64,000 nucleotides of DNA, from positions 3,038,001-3,102,000 of the forward strand of contig CP069300.1 in NCBI GenBank assembly GCA_016839165.1. The letters are read 5' to 3'. The position numbers were made by a program, and so were the translations under genes. Below the pieces are notes generated by a model that searched no databases, had not been told where the DNA came from, and was given only the letters and a program-made list of their open reading frames with translations. Below, one piece after another: positions 36,600 through 44,279 of the stretch. Every line of letters begins with the position of its first letter. Positions within the stretch are counted from its first letter, which is position 1. This stretch comes from Bradyrhizobium sp. PSBB068. Its GTDB lineage: Bacteria > Pseudomonadota > Alphaproteobacteria > Rhizobiales > Xanthobacteraceae.

Positions 36600-36908
36600 T
36601 CAGGTGCCGGTGCGTTTGTCGATCGCGAAGCGGCGGACCACGCGGCGCTCGACCACGACGGAGCGCTGGGCGCCCTGTTCGCCGGCGATCACGCGGGTTG
36701 CGGTGCCGGTGCGGGCGCTGACACGCGCGGTCTTCTTCACCTCGGCCAGCACCTCGTCATAGGGCAGGCCCATCAGGGACGATGCGATCTCGGCCTGGGC
36801 CTCCACGTCGTCGGTGATACCGATGGCGGCGAAGATTGCCTCTTCCAGCGTCGGCGGATCGTGCCGCACGCGCCTAGTGCCGTATTTGGTGTTCCAGTCT
36901 CCGCTCAT
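36600..36908 (-). CDS. Small conserved hypothetical protein
   Basis: A 102-residue cytosolic protein: MSGDWNTKYGTRRVRHDPPT, then an acidic helical stretch (LEEAIFAAIGITDDVEAQAE) and a basic C-terminal part (VVVERRVVRRFAIDKRTGT). I do not recognise a family. The ATG at 36908 was preferred over a start 19 residues further up, where the extra residues look like untranslated leader. It is preceded on the same strand by the ABM-domain gene. Confidence 0.6.
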   Translation of the reverse strand: MSGDWNTKYGTRRVRHDPPTLEEAIFAAIGITDDVEAQAEIASSLMGLPYDEVLAEVKKTARVSARTGTATRVIAGEQGAQRSVVVERRVVRRFAIDKRTGT

Positions 36909-36997
36909 CGCCGCCTCATCCTTGAATCGCGGAAGATACGTAAGGTGCCCAATGTTGCATTGCAATATGAATGTAGGATGGCAATACAGCCATGCAG

Positions 36998-37297
36998 CTA
37001 GAGTCTCTCAATCTTGTGAGCGTCATAAAGTTCGATGGTGGTCGTCGCAGCTGCCAGAGATTGCAGGGAGCGGACGAAATCGCGCGATGCGGGGACCGCG
37101 AAATGCGCCGCCAGCGCGGCGCGGTCGGCCCATTGCTCGAAAAACACCAGCCTGAGCGGATTCTCGCAGTCGACATGGACTGCGTGCGAGATGCAGCCGG
37201 GTTCGGTGCGTGAGCGATGCACATGCTCGAGGCTCAAACGCTTCACCTCGTCGAACGAGTCGGGGCGGGCGGTGACGCTGCCGGTGACGACAATCAT
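36998..37297 (-). CDS. Antibiotic biosynthesis monooxygenase (ABM/YgiN-like) domain protein
   Basis: A 99-residue single ABM domain of the ferredoxin-like fold: MIVVTGSVTARPDSFDEVKR, RTEPGCISHAVHVDCENPLR and LVFFEQWADRAALAAHF. Members are small dimeric quinol or polyketide oxygenases working without metal or cofactor, or simple stress proteins. The substrate cannot be assigned. It lies 20 bases after the DUF2161 gene on the same strand. Confidence 0.85.
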   Translation of the reverse strand: MIVVTGSVTARPDSFDEVKRLSLEHVHRSRTEPGCISHAVHVDCENPLRLVFFEQWADRAALAAHFAVPASRDFVRSLQSLAAATTTIELYDAHKIERL

Positions 37298-37317
37298 GAT
37301 CTCCCCCAGTTGGTTAG

Positions 37318-38001
37318 TTACGGGGCAGCTTCTGCCCCTGACGTACCATTCGGCTGCTGCGGCCAGCGCTTCAGCGCGGCGCGGCCGGCATCGGTCAGCA
37401 CATAGATGCCGCGCTCGGCGCGATCGAACCAGCCGTAGACATTATGCTGCAGGATCTTGCCGGCGTCAGGGCATTCGGCCCGCAGGTCCTTGACGCGCCG
37501 CGGTCCATCCGACATCGCGGAGGCGCAGGCCAGCGCCTGCTGCCGATACGCGGTCATGATCGGCGCACGCGTCGATCCGCCCATTGCAGGATCGCCCTTG
37601 CGCTTGCGATGCTCGGTGATCAGGCGCGAGCGCTTCTTCGGATTGCGCCGTGGTGTCGCGGTCGGCGGCGGCACCAGCACCTCGACGTCGCCGCGGTCGG
37701 TGACGCCGAGCATGCCGAAGCCGAGCCGCCGGCACAGATTGCGATACCGCGCGTCGCTCTCGCGGCCCTTGCCGCGGGCCGAAACCTTGGCCGCGATCCA
37801 TATCTCGTCGGCAGCACCGGCGCGATCGACCGCCTGCAGGATCAGTTCCAGATTGAAGGCGAGCTTGAGCTCTCCAACCACGACAACGGGCGGATCATCG
37901 CCGCTCAGCGCCACGAGGTCACAGCCGCCGATCTCGCCCTTCACCGTGAAGCCGAGCTTTTCGAGGAAGCGTTTGATGGGCGGATAAAGCGTGGTTTCCA
38001 A
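37318..38001 (-). CDS. DUF2161 protein with PD-(D/E)XK nuclease-like fold
   Basis: A 227-residue protein. The N-terminal part has LYPPIKRFLEKLGFTVKGEI, then GCDLVAL (Asp) and VVVGELKLAFN (E-x-K), the layout of the PD-(D/E)XK nuclease superfamily. The C-terminal third has a winged-helix look (VKDLRAECPDAGKILQHNVYGW, RGIYVLTDAGRAAL). The TTG start at 38001 has AGGAG eight to nine bases upstream. Whether it cuts nucleic acid is not known. It is divergent from a GrlR-like gene 140 bases away. Confidence 0.75.
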   Translation of the reverse strand: METTLYPPIKRFLEKLGFTVKGEIGGCDLVALSGDDPPVVVVGELKLAFNLELILQAVDRAGAADEIWIAAKVSARGKGRESDARYRNLCRRLGFGMLGVTDRGDVEVLVPPPTATPRRNPKKRSRLITEHRKRKGDPAMGGSTRAPIMTAYRQQALACASAMSDGPRRVKDLRAECPDAGKILQHNVYGWFDRAERGIYVLTDAGRAALKRWPQQPNGTSGAEAAP

Positions 38002-38141
38002 CAGGCAGGCTCCTGCGGCATCCGGCCGCGACTCGGTGCCGCAGCATAGCGCGGAATTGCGCCCATTGCGGCGGATCGAATTTGCCCAGAGCGCGGCCGA
38101 GCGGCTATTGTCGGGCCGGGGACAATGGCGCGACCATTCGC

Positions 38142-38486
38142 ATGATCCGGAACGGGCTCTATCACATCACCGTCGAATTTCTCGACGGCGTCTCTGGCGG
38201 CAACCAGGGCGTCATGGTGCTGCGCGACGGCCAGATGCGCGGCGGCGACTCGTTCTTCTTCGCCTATGGCAGCTACACCGCGGCCGACGGCAAGTGGAAG
38301 GGCGAGGTCACCAACGAGGAACATTCGCCGACCTATGGCGAGCGTCCGATCTGGGAACGCAAGGTGGTGACCATCGGGTTTACCGGCTCCTACACCGATG
38401 AGACCGCGGAGGGCGAAGGCATAGCGCTCGCCGGCAAGCAGAGCATCCGCTTCAGGTCGAAGCTGCGGCTCTTGGTTGCGGACTAG
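38142..38486 (+). CDS. GrlR-like protein, single domain
   Basis: A 114-residue protein: MIRNGLYHITVEFLDGVSGG, GVMVLRDGQMRGGDSFFFAY, GSYTAADGKWKGEVTNEEHS. This layout (GLYxI, GGD, GxYT, W-KG, N-EH) is that of GrlR, the negative regulator of type III secretion in enteropathogenic E. coli, but no such system is near. The second half of the gene at 43570 is clearly related (GGDAFFYYLGTYT, WKGQILNQEHTS). The stop overlaps the SDR stop in a shared CTAG. Function here unknown. Confidence 0.65.
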   Translation: MIRNGLYHITVEFLDGVSGGNQGVMVLRDGQMRGGDSFFFAYGSYTAADGKWKGEVTNEEHSPTYGERPIWERKVVTIGFTGSYTDETAEGEGIALAGKQSIRFRSKLRLLVAD

Positions 38487-39163
38487 ACCCGCCCGTTGAC
38501 CGGCAGCAGCGCGCCGGTGACGGCACTCGCGGCGTCGCTGGCGAGGAACAGGATCACCTCGGCGAGTTCCTTCGGCGTCACCCATTTGGAGATATCGGCC
38601 TTCGGCATCGCGGCGCGATTGGCGGCAGTATCGATGATCGACGGCAGCACGGCGTTGACCGTGACCTTGCCCTTGAGCTCGGCGGCGAGCGACTCGGTGA
38701 GGCGGTGCACGCCGGCCTTCGAGGCGGCGTAGGGACCCATGCCGGAGGCGGCCTGCAAGGCGCCGAGCGCGCCGATATTGATGATGCGTCCGGCGCCGGA
38801 TTTGATGAGGTGCGGGATCGCCGCGCGCGAGGTGTTGAATGCCGTCATCACGTTCATCGCATACATGCGTTGCCAGGTCGCGGGATCGCCGTCGCTCACC
38901 GCCTCGAAGGTGAAGCCGCCGGCGATGTTGATCAGTCCGTCGAGCCGGCCGAAATGCGCGGCCGCCTTGTCGATCGCAGCGGTCGCATGCACGGTGTCGG
39001 TGAGATCGACGCCACCGAGCTCGATACGATCGGCGGTTGCCGCAAGCTGCGAGGCGGCGTGATCGATGCCGGCGACGCGCGCCCCGCGCGCGAGGGCTTC
39101 TTCGGCGACCACTTTGCCAAGCGCGCCAAGGGCGCCGGTGATGACGATGGCTTTTCCGTTCAT
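38483..39163 (-). CDS. Short-chain dehydrogenase/reductase
   Basis: A 226-residue classical SDR, NAD(P)-dependent. The Rossmann glycine motif VITGALGALGKVVA at residues 7-20, the NxAG-type INIAGGF, the catalytic Ser region IINIGALGALQ and the YxxxK motif in MGPYAASKAGVH are seen; the Ser of the usual S-Y-K triad is less clear. The end has SAVTGALLPVNGRV as in ketoacyl-reductase-like SDRs. Substrate unknown. It converges on the GrlR-like gene with overlapping stop codons. Confidence 0.88.
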   Translation of the reverse strand: MNGKAIVITGALGALGKVVAEEALARGARVAGIDHAASQLAATADRIELGGVDLTDTVHATAAIDKAAAHFGRLDGLINIAGGFTFEAVSDGDPATWQRMYAMNVMTAFNTSRAAIPHLIKSGAGRIINIGALGALQAASGMGPYAASKAGVHRLTESLAAELKGKVTVNAVLPSIIDTAANRAAMPKADISKWVTPKELAEVILFLASDAASAVTGALLPVNGRV

Positions 39164-39286
39164 GGCGGTCTCCGTATCAGCAACAGGTTCCTGTCCACTA
39201 TGATCAGGCGGATTTCATTTGCAATGCAGGGCCATTTTGCGGCGAGATATGCAACGTGAGATGGCGCCAACGAGCGAGTATTTCAA

Positions 39287-40006
39287 ATGGTTGATAGTTT
39301 GATGTTTGCCGATCTGCCTGCCGATGTCATCGGTTTCAAATACAAATTGCCTTGCCTAGCTAGGGCAATCGCCGGCGGCGGTCCGATCAAGATCGTCGCT
39401 ATGGGATCGTCGTCGACCGCCGGTAGAGCGGATGTCCTGCCGTATCCCTATTGGCTCGAGATGTATTTGCGGAACGATCCGGCGACCCACGGCAATGCGC
39501 GGATCGATGTTATCAATCGCGGCCGAGGCGGCGAGGAGGCCGACAAGGAGTTCGATCGCTTTCAGGAGGACATTTTCGAGCTCGAGCCGACGTTGGTGAT
39601 CTGGCAGGTTGGAACCAACGCGGTCTTTCACCGACAGGACTACAACATCGAAGCCGTTGCCCAGAAGATCGAAGCGGGACTCGATCTGTTGCGTGCCAAG
39701 TCGACCAAGATGGACGTCATGCTGATTGATCCGCAATATGTCACGGCCATGCTGAAGGATGACAAGGCGGAGCTCTCGGAATGCATGGTGAAGCTGATTT
39801 CGAAAAAGGCAGAACTCAAGGGTGTCAGCGTTTTTCACCGCTGGGCGCTGATGCGGCATTGGCACGTGCATAACAATATCTCGTTCGAGCGCATGATCGA
39901 TCCGACCGATCCGGACCAACTGCACCAGAGCGACGCAAGCACGCAGCGGCTCGCCCGCGGGCTGTGCGACACGATCCTGAAGGCGACCCAGAGCGCCGAA
40001 ACCTGA
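39287..40006 (+). CDS. SGNH/GDSL-type hydrolase
   Basis: A 239-residue esterase-like protein without a signal peptide. Block I is IVAMGSSSTAGRADVLPYP with the nucleophile Ser, block III is VIWQVGTNAVFHR with Asn, and the terminal Asp/His pair lies in DPDQLHQSD. The standard GDSL is changed to GSSS, which occurs in related families. Lower GC than the neighbours suggests separate origin. Substrate unknown; acetyl esters of glycans are common targets. Confidence 0.8.
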   Translation: MVDSLMFADLPADVIGFKYKLPCLARAIAGGGPIKIVAMGSSSTAGRADVLPYPYWLEMYLRNDPATHGNARIDVINRGRGGEEADKEFDRFQEDIFELEPTLVIWQVGTNAVFHRQDYNIEAVAQKIEAGLDLLRAKSTKMDVMLIDPQYVTAMLKDDKAELSECMVKLISKKAELKGVSVFHRWALMRHWHVHNNISFERMIDPTDPDQLHQSDASTQRLARGLCDTILKATQSAET

Positions 40007-40130
40007 CGTGCGGGCTTCACTACGTAAGACTACGGGGAGGACAGGTTCGATAAAATTTGCGGCAGTTCTGTAAGTCGTTTGCAGAACCCTTTCCGTACAA
40101 GCGGAACCTCAGCCAAGGTAGGGGTTTGCA

Positions 40131-40337
40131 ATGGGATATCTTCCGGATCACGGTTTACCGCTCGTTCAGCTTAAGGAGCAGCGGCGTGACCTCGTCGTGG
40201 CGCTGCAGAATCGTACCGGACCGGTGAGCAGCTGGGAATTGATGCAGATCGCGGCGATCCAGCAGGCCATCTCGGCCTTCGAGGACGTGATCGCCGATCT
40301 CGATGCGGAGCTCGAGCTTGAGGCCGCGGCGGCCTGA
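40131..40337 (+). CDS. Small helical hypothetical protein
   Basis: A 68-residue cytosolic protein: MGYLPDHGLPLVQLKEQRRD followed by two amphipathic helices (VSSWELMQIAAIQQAISAFE, VIADLDAELELEAAAA). It resembles a helical hairpin that could dimerise. No family is recognised. GGTAGGGG lies a few bases before the ATG. Confidence 0.6.
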   Translation: MGYLPDHGLPLVQLKEQRRDLVVALQNRTGPVSSWELMQIAAIQQAISAFEDVIADLDAELELEAAAA

Positions 40338-40364
40338 GCCAAGTCTACTGATCGAGCGACCTGA

Positions 40365-41108
40365 TCAGGTCTGCAGATAGCGGCCTTCAAGCGCCTTCCG
40401 CTCGGCCGGGCCGAGCCCGAGGCCATCGCGGAAATAGCCGTCGAGGCTGCCATAGTCGGCATCGATCGCCTCGAACGAAGCCTCCAGAAACGCCTCGCGC
40501 ACGGTGCCGAGCACCTGCTTGACGTCGTCGGGCAGCTCGGTGCTGTGAGCCGGATCGCGCTTGTAGAACCGGTTGGTCAGGAGATAGTCGTCCGCGATCA
40601 CCTGCTCGGACACGCCGAGCGCGTGCAGGATCAGCGCGCAGGCAAAGCCGGTGCGATCCTTGCCCGCCGTGCAGTGGATCACCAGCGGCGCGCGGTCTTC
40701 GAGCAGATGGGTAAACAGCGTGCGATAGCGCGGTGTGTTGTCCTGCACATAGCCGCGATAGGAATCCCGCATCACGTCGATCGCGTCGGCTTCGGACAGC
40801 TCGCGGTTGCCAGCGATCTTACGCAGCGCGGCCACTACCGTCGGCTCGACGGGCAGGGAATGCACGGTGACGTCATTCATGCCGCACAGCGCCTCGGCGC
40901 GCTCGGCGACGCCGCGGAAATCGAATGCGCTTCTGACCCCGAGGCCACGCACCACGGCGACGTCCTGCTCGGTGAGATGCGCCAGATGATTGGAGCGGAA
41001 GATCTGCCGCCAGCGCACTGTCCGGCCGTCACGCGTCTGGTAGCCGCCGAGGTCACGAAAATTGCTGGCGCCGGCGAGATTGAGGTGACGGGCAGGAGCT
41101 TCTGACAT
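40365..41108 (-). CDS. Tyrosine-protein phosphatase (DSP-like)
   Basis: A 247-residue phosphatase. The active-site P-loop VIHCTAGKDRTGFACALIL gives C(x)5R with Cys near residue 145. The N-terminus LAGASNFRDLGGYQTRDGRT is typical of the bacterial DSPn/LipA-type phosphatases, some of which act on phosphoinositides. The Lys in the P-loop (AGKD) is that subgroup's feature. Cytosolic. No partner kinase is near. Confidence 0.9.
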   Translation of the reverse strand: MSEAPARHLNLAGASNFRDLGGYQTRDGRTVRWRQIFRSNHLAHLTEQDVAVVRGLGVRSAFDFRGVAERAEALCGMNDVTVHSLPVEPTVVAALRKIAGNRELSEADAIDVMRDSYRGYVQDNTPRYRTLFTHLLEDRAPLVIHCTAGKDRTGFACALILHALGVSEQVIADDYLLTNRFYKRDPAHSTELPDDVKQVLGTVREAFLEASFEAIDADYGSLDGYFRDGLGLGPAERKALEGRYLQT

Positions 41109-41201
41109 CGGGCGGGCCTGTTGATAAGATCTTGATCCAGGACGTCTTGGCGCACGAGTATCGGCGCGGAAGGTCTATAACCGGCCTCTCGGGGGGAGAA
41201 T

Positions 41202-41513
41202 ATGACTTATCGCGGGGATGCCGTTGTCATCGGCGCAATTCTTACAACGGTCTTTGGTTCCTCGGCAGCGCCGGCGCAGTCCGACTTCCGGAATTATCGT
41301 TGTGCCGACGGCACGCAGTTCATTACAGCGTTCTTCGATGGTGACACGCGTGCGCATCTGCAAGTCGACGGCAAGGCGGTGACGCTGACGAAGCGGCTGT
41401 CGCTGACCGGCACGCGTTACAAGGGCGGTGGCGTCACGCTCGAGATCGGCCGGGCCGGATTGACCAGGCTGCGGCATGCGAAGCGGCCGGTGACGGCCTG
41501 CGAGCAGGCATGA
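41202..41513 (+). CDS. MliC-like exported protein (possible lysozyme inhibitor)
   Basis: A 103-residue exported protein. A signal peptide ends near AAPAQS (residue 26). The mature part FRNYRCADGTQFITAFFDGD, LTKRLSLTGTRYKGGGVTLE and RRPVTACEQA-like end with two Cys fit the MliC/PliC inhibitor fold of C-type lysozyme inhibitors. The family assignment is by pattern only; the lipoprotein Cys of true MliC is absent, so it would be periplasmic. Confidence 0.6.
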   Translation: MTYRGDAVVIGAILTTVFGSSAAPAQSDFRNYRCADGTQFITAFFDGDTRAHLQVDGKAVTLTKRLSLTGTRYKGGGVTLEIGRAGLTRLRHAKRPVTACEQA

Positions 41514-41515
41514 AA

Positions 41516-41551
41516 AAAGGGCCGAAACGCTGCGTTCCGACCCTCTCTTAC
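41516..41551. terminator. Probable terminator hairpin between MliC-like and DUF2735 genes
   Basis: AAAAAAGGGCCGAAACG and CGTTCCGACCCTCTCTT form an imperfect 12-base stem with two mismatches, directly after the stop of the MliC-like gene. The flanking A- and T-rich ends allow function in either direction. Confidence 0.5.
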
Positions 41552-41600
41552 TGCTCTGTCGTCTGACGTTTGTGTATCACGCCTCTCTGCCTGATCGACA

Positions 41601-41801
41601 TCAGTGATCGCGGCTCGGCTTGGCGTCGTCGATGGCGGCCTGGTGGTACCAGCTCTCGCTGCATGCCGAGGTCTCGACCTCAGCGGCAAGATCGCGCGCC
41701 ATCCGCACTTCGCCGTAGCGGCGTCCGCCGAGAGCCGCGCGGCCCCCTGCTGGGAATTGATAGATCGTTGCCGATCCCTGATTTTGGCCCGTGGTGATCA
41801 T
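41601..41801 (-). CDS. DUF2735 domain protein
   Basis: A 66-residue protein: MITTGQNQGSATIYQFPAGG RAALGG at the start is the DUF2735 signature (SAxIYQFPxGGR), followed by a polar tail ending WYHQAAIDDAKPSRDH. AAAGGAGA lies eight bases before the ATG. As I recall, this family lies beside glnII in rhizobia; here it is divergent from glnII across a 540-base gap, which supports a link to nitrogen assimilation. The molecular function is not known. Confidence 0.8.
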   Translation of the reverse strand: MITTGQNQGSATIYQFPAGGRAALGGRRYGEVRMARDLAAEVETSACSESWYHQAAIDDAKPSRDH

Positions 41802-42340
41802 GTCAAAGTCTCCTTTGGCCGGTGCGAGCCTCCATGGTGCGCCCGACCCATTCGCGTGTGGTTACCGTGCTTTCAACATCGGTCCGGGCTCGGCAGGGTG
41901 CAAGTGACCAAGAAATAGTCAGGTTTTGTCCAATTCGTGTGCAAATCCCGGTTTGCTTCCTGCGAGGCAGGATGCAGCTGACCAACGCTTGGGCCGAGCC
42001 GATGGTTGCCGGGCACCGGGCGGTTGGACACGAACTGTCACACGGCGCTGCCGCCGCATTAATCGGCGGATGATGCCGTAGCCGAATTTGCTGCAGAAAC
42101 GGGCGGCTGAGGGGACAGAGAGAAGATTTTGGCTGACCGTGGCGCATGTTTGCCGCGCTACTTTGTCGCAGCAAAAAATGCGATGCCCGCTGTGGACATC
42201 CGCAGGCTGGGCGGTGCCGCAGTGCAGCGACTGGCATTTTAATTGCTTAGTAAGAGCCGGCCGATGGTGGCCGGGTACGCGTGCGGCGGCCGACTGGCTT
42301 TCGGTTCCTCACGGATTTGCATCATCAACAGAGAGGTTCA
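41802..42340. other. Regulatory gap between DUF2735 and glnII
   Basis: 539 bases without a gene; short frames have no ribosome-binding site. It carries the sigma-54 promoter of glnII (42232-42247, separate entry). I could not identify a clear pair of NtrC-binding sites by eye; the imperfect dyad around 41820-41840 (GGTGCGAGCC-TCCATGGTGCGCC) is one weak candidate. The promoter of the DUF2735 gene must also lie here. Confidence 0.6.
42232..42247 (+). promoter_or_regulatory. Sigma-54 (RpoN) promoter of glnII
   Basis: TGGCAT-TTTAA-TTGCT matches the -24/-12 consensus TGGCAC-N5-TTGCA/T. The invariant GG (42233-42234) and GC (42245-42246) are ten bases apart, as required. It lies 93 bases before the glnII start. 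Nitrogen-controlled expression of glnII through RpoN and NtrC is established for Bradyrhizobium, which agrees with this site. Confidence 0.88.
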
Positions 42341-43375
42341 ATGACCAAGTACAAGCTCGAGTATATCTGGCTCGACGGATATACGCCGACGCCGAGCCTG
42401 CGCGGCAAGACGCAGATCAAGGAATTCGCGTCGTTCCCGACCCTCGAACAGCTTCCGCTGTGGGGCTTTGACGGTTCGTCCACCCAGCAGGCTGAAGGCC
42501 ACAGCTCTGACTGCGTGCTGAAGCCGGTTGCCTGCTATCCCGACGCCGCGCGCGAGAACGGCGTGCTGGTGATGTGCGAAGTCATGATGCCGGACGGCAG
42601 GACGCCGCATGTCTCGAACAAGCGCGCCACCGTTCTGGATGACGAAGGCGCCTGGTTCGGCTTCGAGCAGGAGTACTTCTTCTACAAGGACGGCCGTCCG
42701 CTCGGCTTCCCGGAAGAGGGTTATCCGGCGCCGCAGGGCCCGTACTACACCGGCGTCGGCTACAAGAACGTCGGCAGCGTCGCCCGCAAGATCGTCGAAG
42801 AGCATCTCAATCTCTGCCTCGCCGCCGGCATCAACCACGAAGGCATCAACGCCGAAGTGGCGAAGGGCCAGTGGGAATTCCAGATCTTCGGCAAGGGCTC
42901 CAAGACCGCCGCTGACCAGATGTGGATGGCCCGCTATTTGATGCTGCGCCTCACTGAGAGCTACGGCATCGACATCGAATTCCACTGCAAGCCGCTCGGC
43001 GACACCGATTGGAACGGCTCGGGCATGCACGCCAACTTCTCGACCAAGTACATGCGCGAAGTCGGCGGCAAGGAGTACTTCGAGAGCCTGATGAAGGCCT
43101 TCGACAAGAACCTGATGGACCACATTGCCGTCTACGGCCCGGACAACGACAAGCGTCTGACCGGCAAGCACGAGACCGCTCCGTGGAACAAGTTCAGCTA
43201 CGGCGTGGCTGACCGTGGTGCGTCGATCCGCGTGCCGCATTCCTTCGTCAACAACGGCTACAAGGGCTATCTGGAAGACCGCCGTCCGAACTCCCAGGGC
43301 GACCCCTACCAGATCGCTTCGCAGATCCTGAAGACGATCTCCGAGGTTCCGACCGGCGCCAAGGCCGCCGCTTAA
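42341..43375 (+). CDS. glnII: Glutamine synthetase type II (eukaryote-like)
   Basis: Makes glutamine from glutamate and ammonia with ATP. The 344-residue length, the start MTKYKLEYIWLDGYTPTPSL and the motifs LPLWGFDGSSTQQAEG, GFEQEYFFYKDGRPLGFP, AGINHEGINAEVAKGQWEFQ, and GSGMHANFSTKYMRE are those of GSII, found in rhizobia and some actinobacteria in addition to GlnA. Unlike GlnA, it has no adenylylation loop tyrosine. It is an octamer in known cases. The ATG at 42341 follows GAGAGG; expression is expected from the sigma-54 promoter. A terminator follows. Confidence 0.98.
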   Translation: MTKYKLEYIWLDGYTPTPSLRGKTQIKEFASFPTLEQLPLWGFDGSSTQQAEGHSSDCVLKPVACYPDAARENGVLVMCEVMMPDGRTPHVSNKRATVLDDEGAWFGFEQEYFFYKDGRPLGFPEEGYPAPQGPYYTGVGYKNVGSVARKIVEEHLNLCLAAGINHEGINAEVAKGQWEFQIFGKGSKTAADQMWMARYLMLRLTESYGIDIEFHCKPLGDTDWNGSGMHANFSTKYMREVGGKEYFESLMKAFDKNLMDHIAVYGPDNDKRLTGKHETAPWNKFSYGVADRGASIRVPHSFVNNGYKGYLEDRRPNSQGDPYQIASQILKTISEVPTGAKAAA

Positions 43376-43428
43376 TGGCCGCAACCTAGCGCTATCGGAC
43401 CCGGATGGAGCCATCCGGTACCCCAATG

Positions 43429-43470
43429 GGGTCCGCCAGGGCAACAGCCTTGGCGGACCCTTGCATTTTA
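43429..43470 (+). terminator. Terminator after glnII
   Basis: GGGTCCGCCA (43429-43438) and TGGCGGACCC (43451-43460) form a perfect ten-base stem with a 12-base loop whose ends can also pair (AGGG with CCTT-type contacts), followed by TTGCATTTTAA. It lies about 55 bases after the stop codon. Confidence 0.85.
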
Positions 43471-43569
43471 ACGACTGTCTTTGTGGGCGGCCTTCGGCCG
43501 AAAGCGGTTTCGCTGCGTTATGAACCAAGCTAGATAACGATTGCATGTTGGCTGCCGGGGACACGGCGC

Positions 43570-44274
43570 TTGTTTGAAGGGTTTTACAAGGTCCGGTTCG
43601 AGCTGGGCGGCGCCGTCGGCCGCAGCGTGATGTATGTCGGTGGCGGCAAGATGCTCGGCGGCAACTCGGCCTTCGCCCATATCGGCACCTACGAAAAGCA
43701 CGGTGAGGATGTCGCGGTCGAGATCCAGACCGTCCGCCACAACCCCGATCCGAACTACCGCGCGATGGCCGGCACCGATGACGCGACGCTCATTGCTAAG
43801 GGTGCGCCCGATGGCGAGCTCTATCGTTTCAAGGGCGAGCTGAAGGAATTGCCCGGCGTGCCGTTCCAGTCGGTGATGACGCCGATCACCGAGGACGAAG
43901 TCCCGATCGCAGGCGGGGTCGGCGAGGGTGGTATCGTCAATGGTCTCTACTCGATCCGCATCCACGTGCTCGACGGCGTCGATGGCGGCCTGACCGGCGT
44001 GATGCTGCTGAACGACGGCCGTATCCTCGGCGGCGATGCGTTCTTCTACTATCTCGGCACCTATACCTCCGAGAAGGGCCGCTGGAAGGGCCAGATCCTC
44101 AACCAGGAGCACACCTCGGCGATGGGCGAGAACCCGGTCTTCGGCGGCCATGAGGTCGGCATCGGCTTCGCCGGCACCTGCGATGCGGAAAGCGCCGTGC
44201 TCGAAGCGACTGCGCTGGCCGGCAAGCGCAGTCTTCGCCTGACCGCCGCGCTCAAGCTGATGCGGCGGGCGTAA
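43570..44274 (+). CDS. GrlR-like protein with two tandem domains
   Basis: A 234-residue protein with a repeated architecture. Domain 1 (about residues 1-90): FEGFYKVRFELGGAVG, GGKMLGGNSAFAHIGTY. Domain 2 (about 120-225): IVNGLYSIRIHVLDGVDGGL, GVMLLNDGRILGGDAFFYYL, RWKGQILNQEHTSAMGENP. Domain 2 is closest to the single-domain protein at 38142. The start is a TTG at 43570 with GGGGA nine bases before; no better start is seen. The next gene begins five bases after its stop. Function unknown; similarity to GrlR is by pattern. Confidence 0.65.
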   Translation: MFEGFYKVRFELGGAVGRSVMYVGGGKMLGGNSAFAHIGTYEKHGEDVAVEIQTVRHNPDPNYRAMAGTDDATLIAKGAPDGELYRFKGELKELPGVPFQSVMTPITEDEVPIAGGVGEGGIVNGLYSIRIHVLDGVDGGLTGVMLLNDGRILGGDAFFYYLGTYTSEKGRWKGQILNQEHTSAMGENPVFGGHEVGIGFAGTCDAESAVLEATALAGKRSLRLTAALKLMRRA

Positions 44275-44279
44275 GCGAA

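Noticed and set aside
42338..43564. 408-codon minus frame opposite glnII
   Set aside because: Antisense of a highly conserved gene; no supporting features.
38142..44274. Type III secretion locus suggested by GrlR-like genes
   Set aside because: No secretion, chaperone or effector genes are present in the window.
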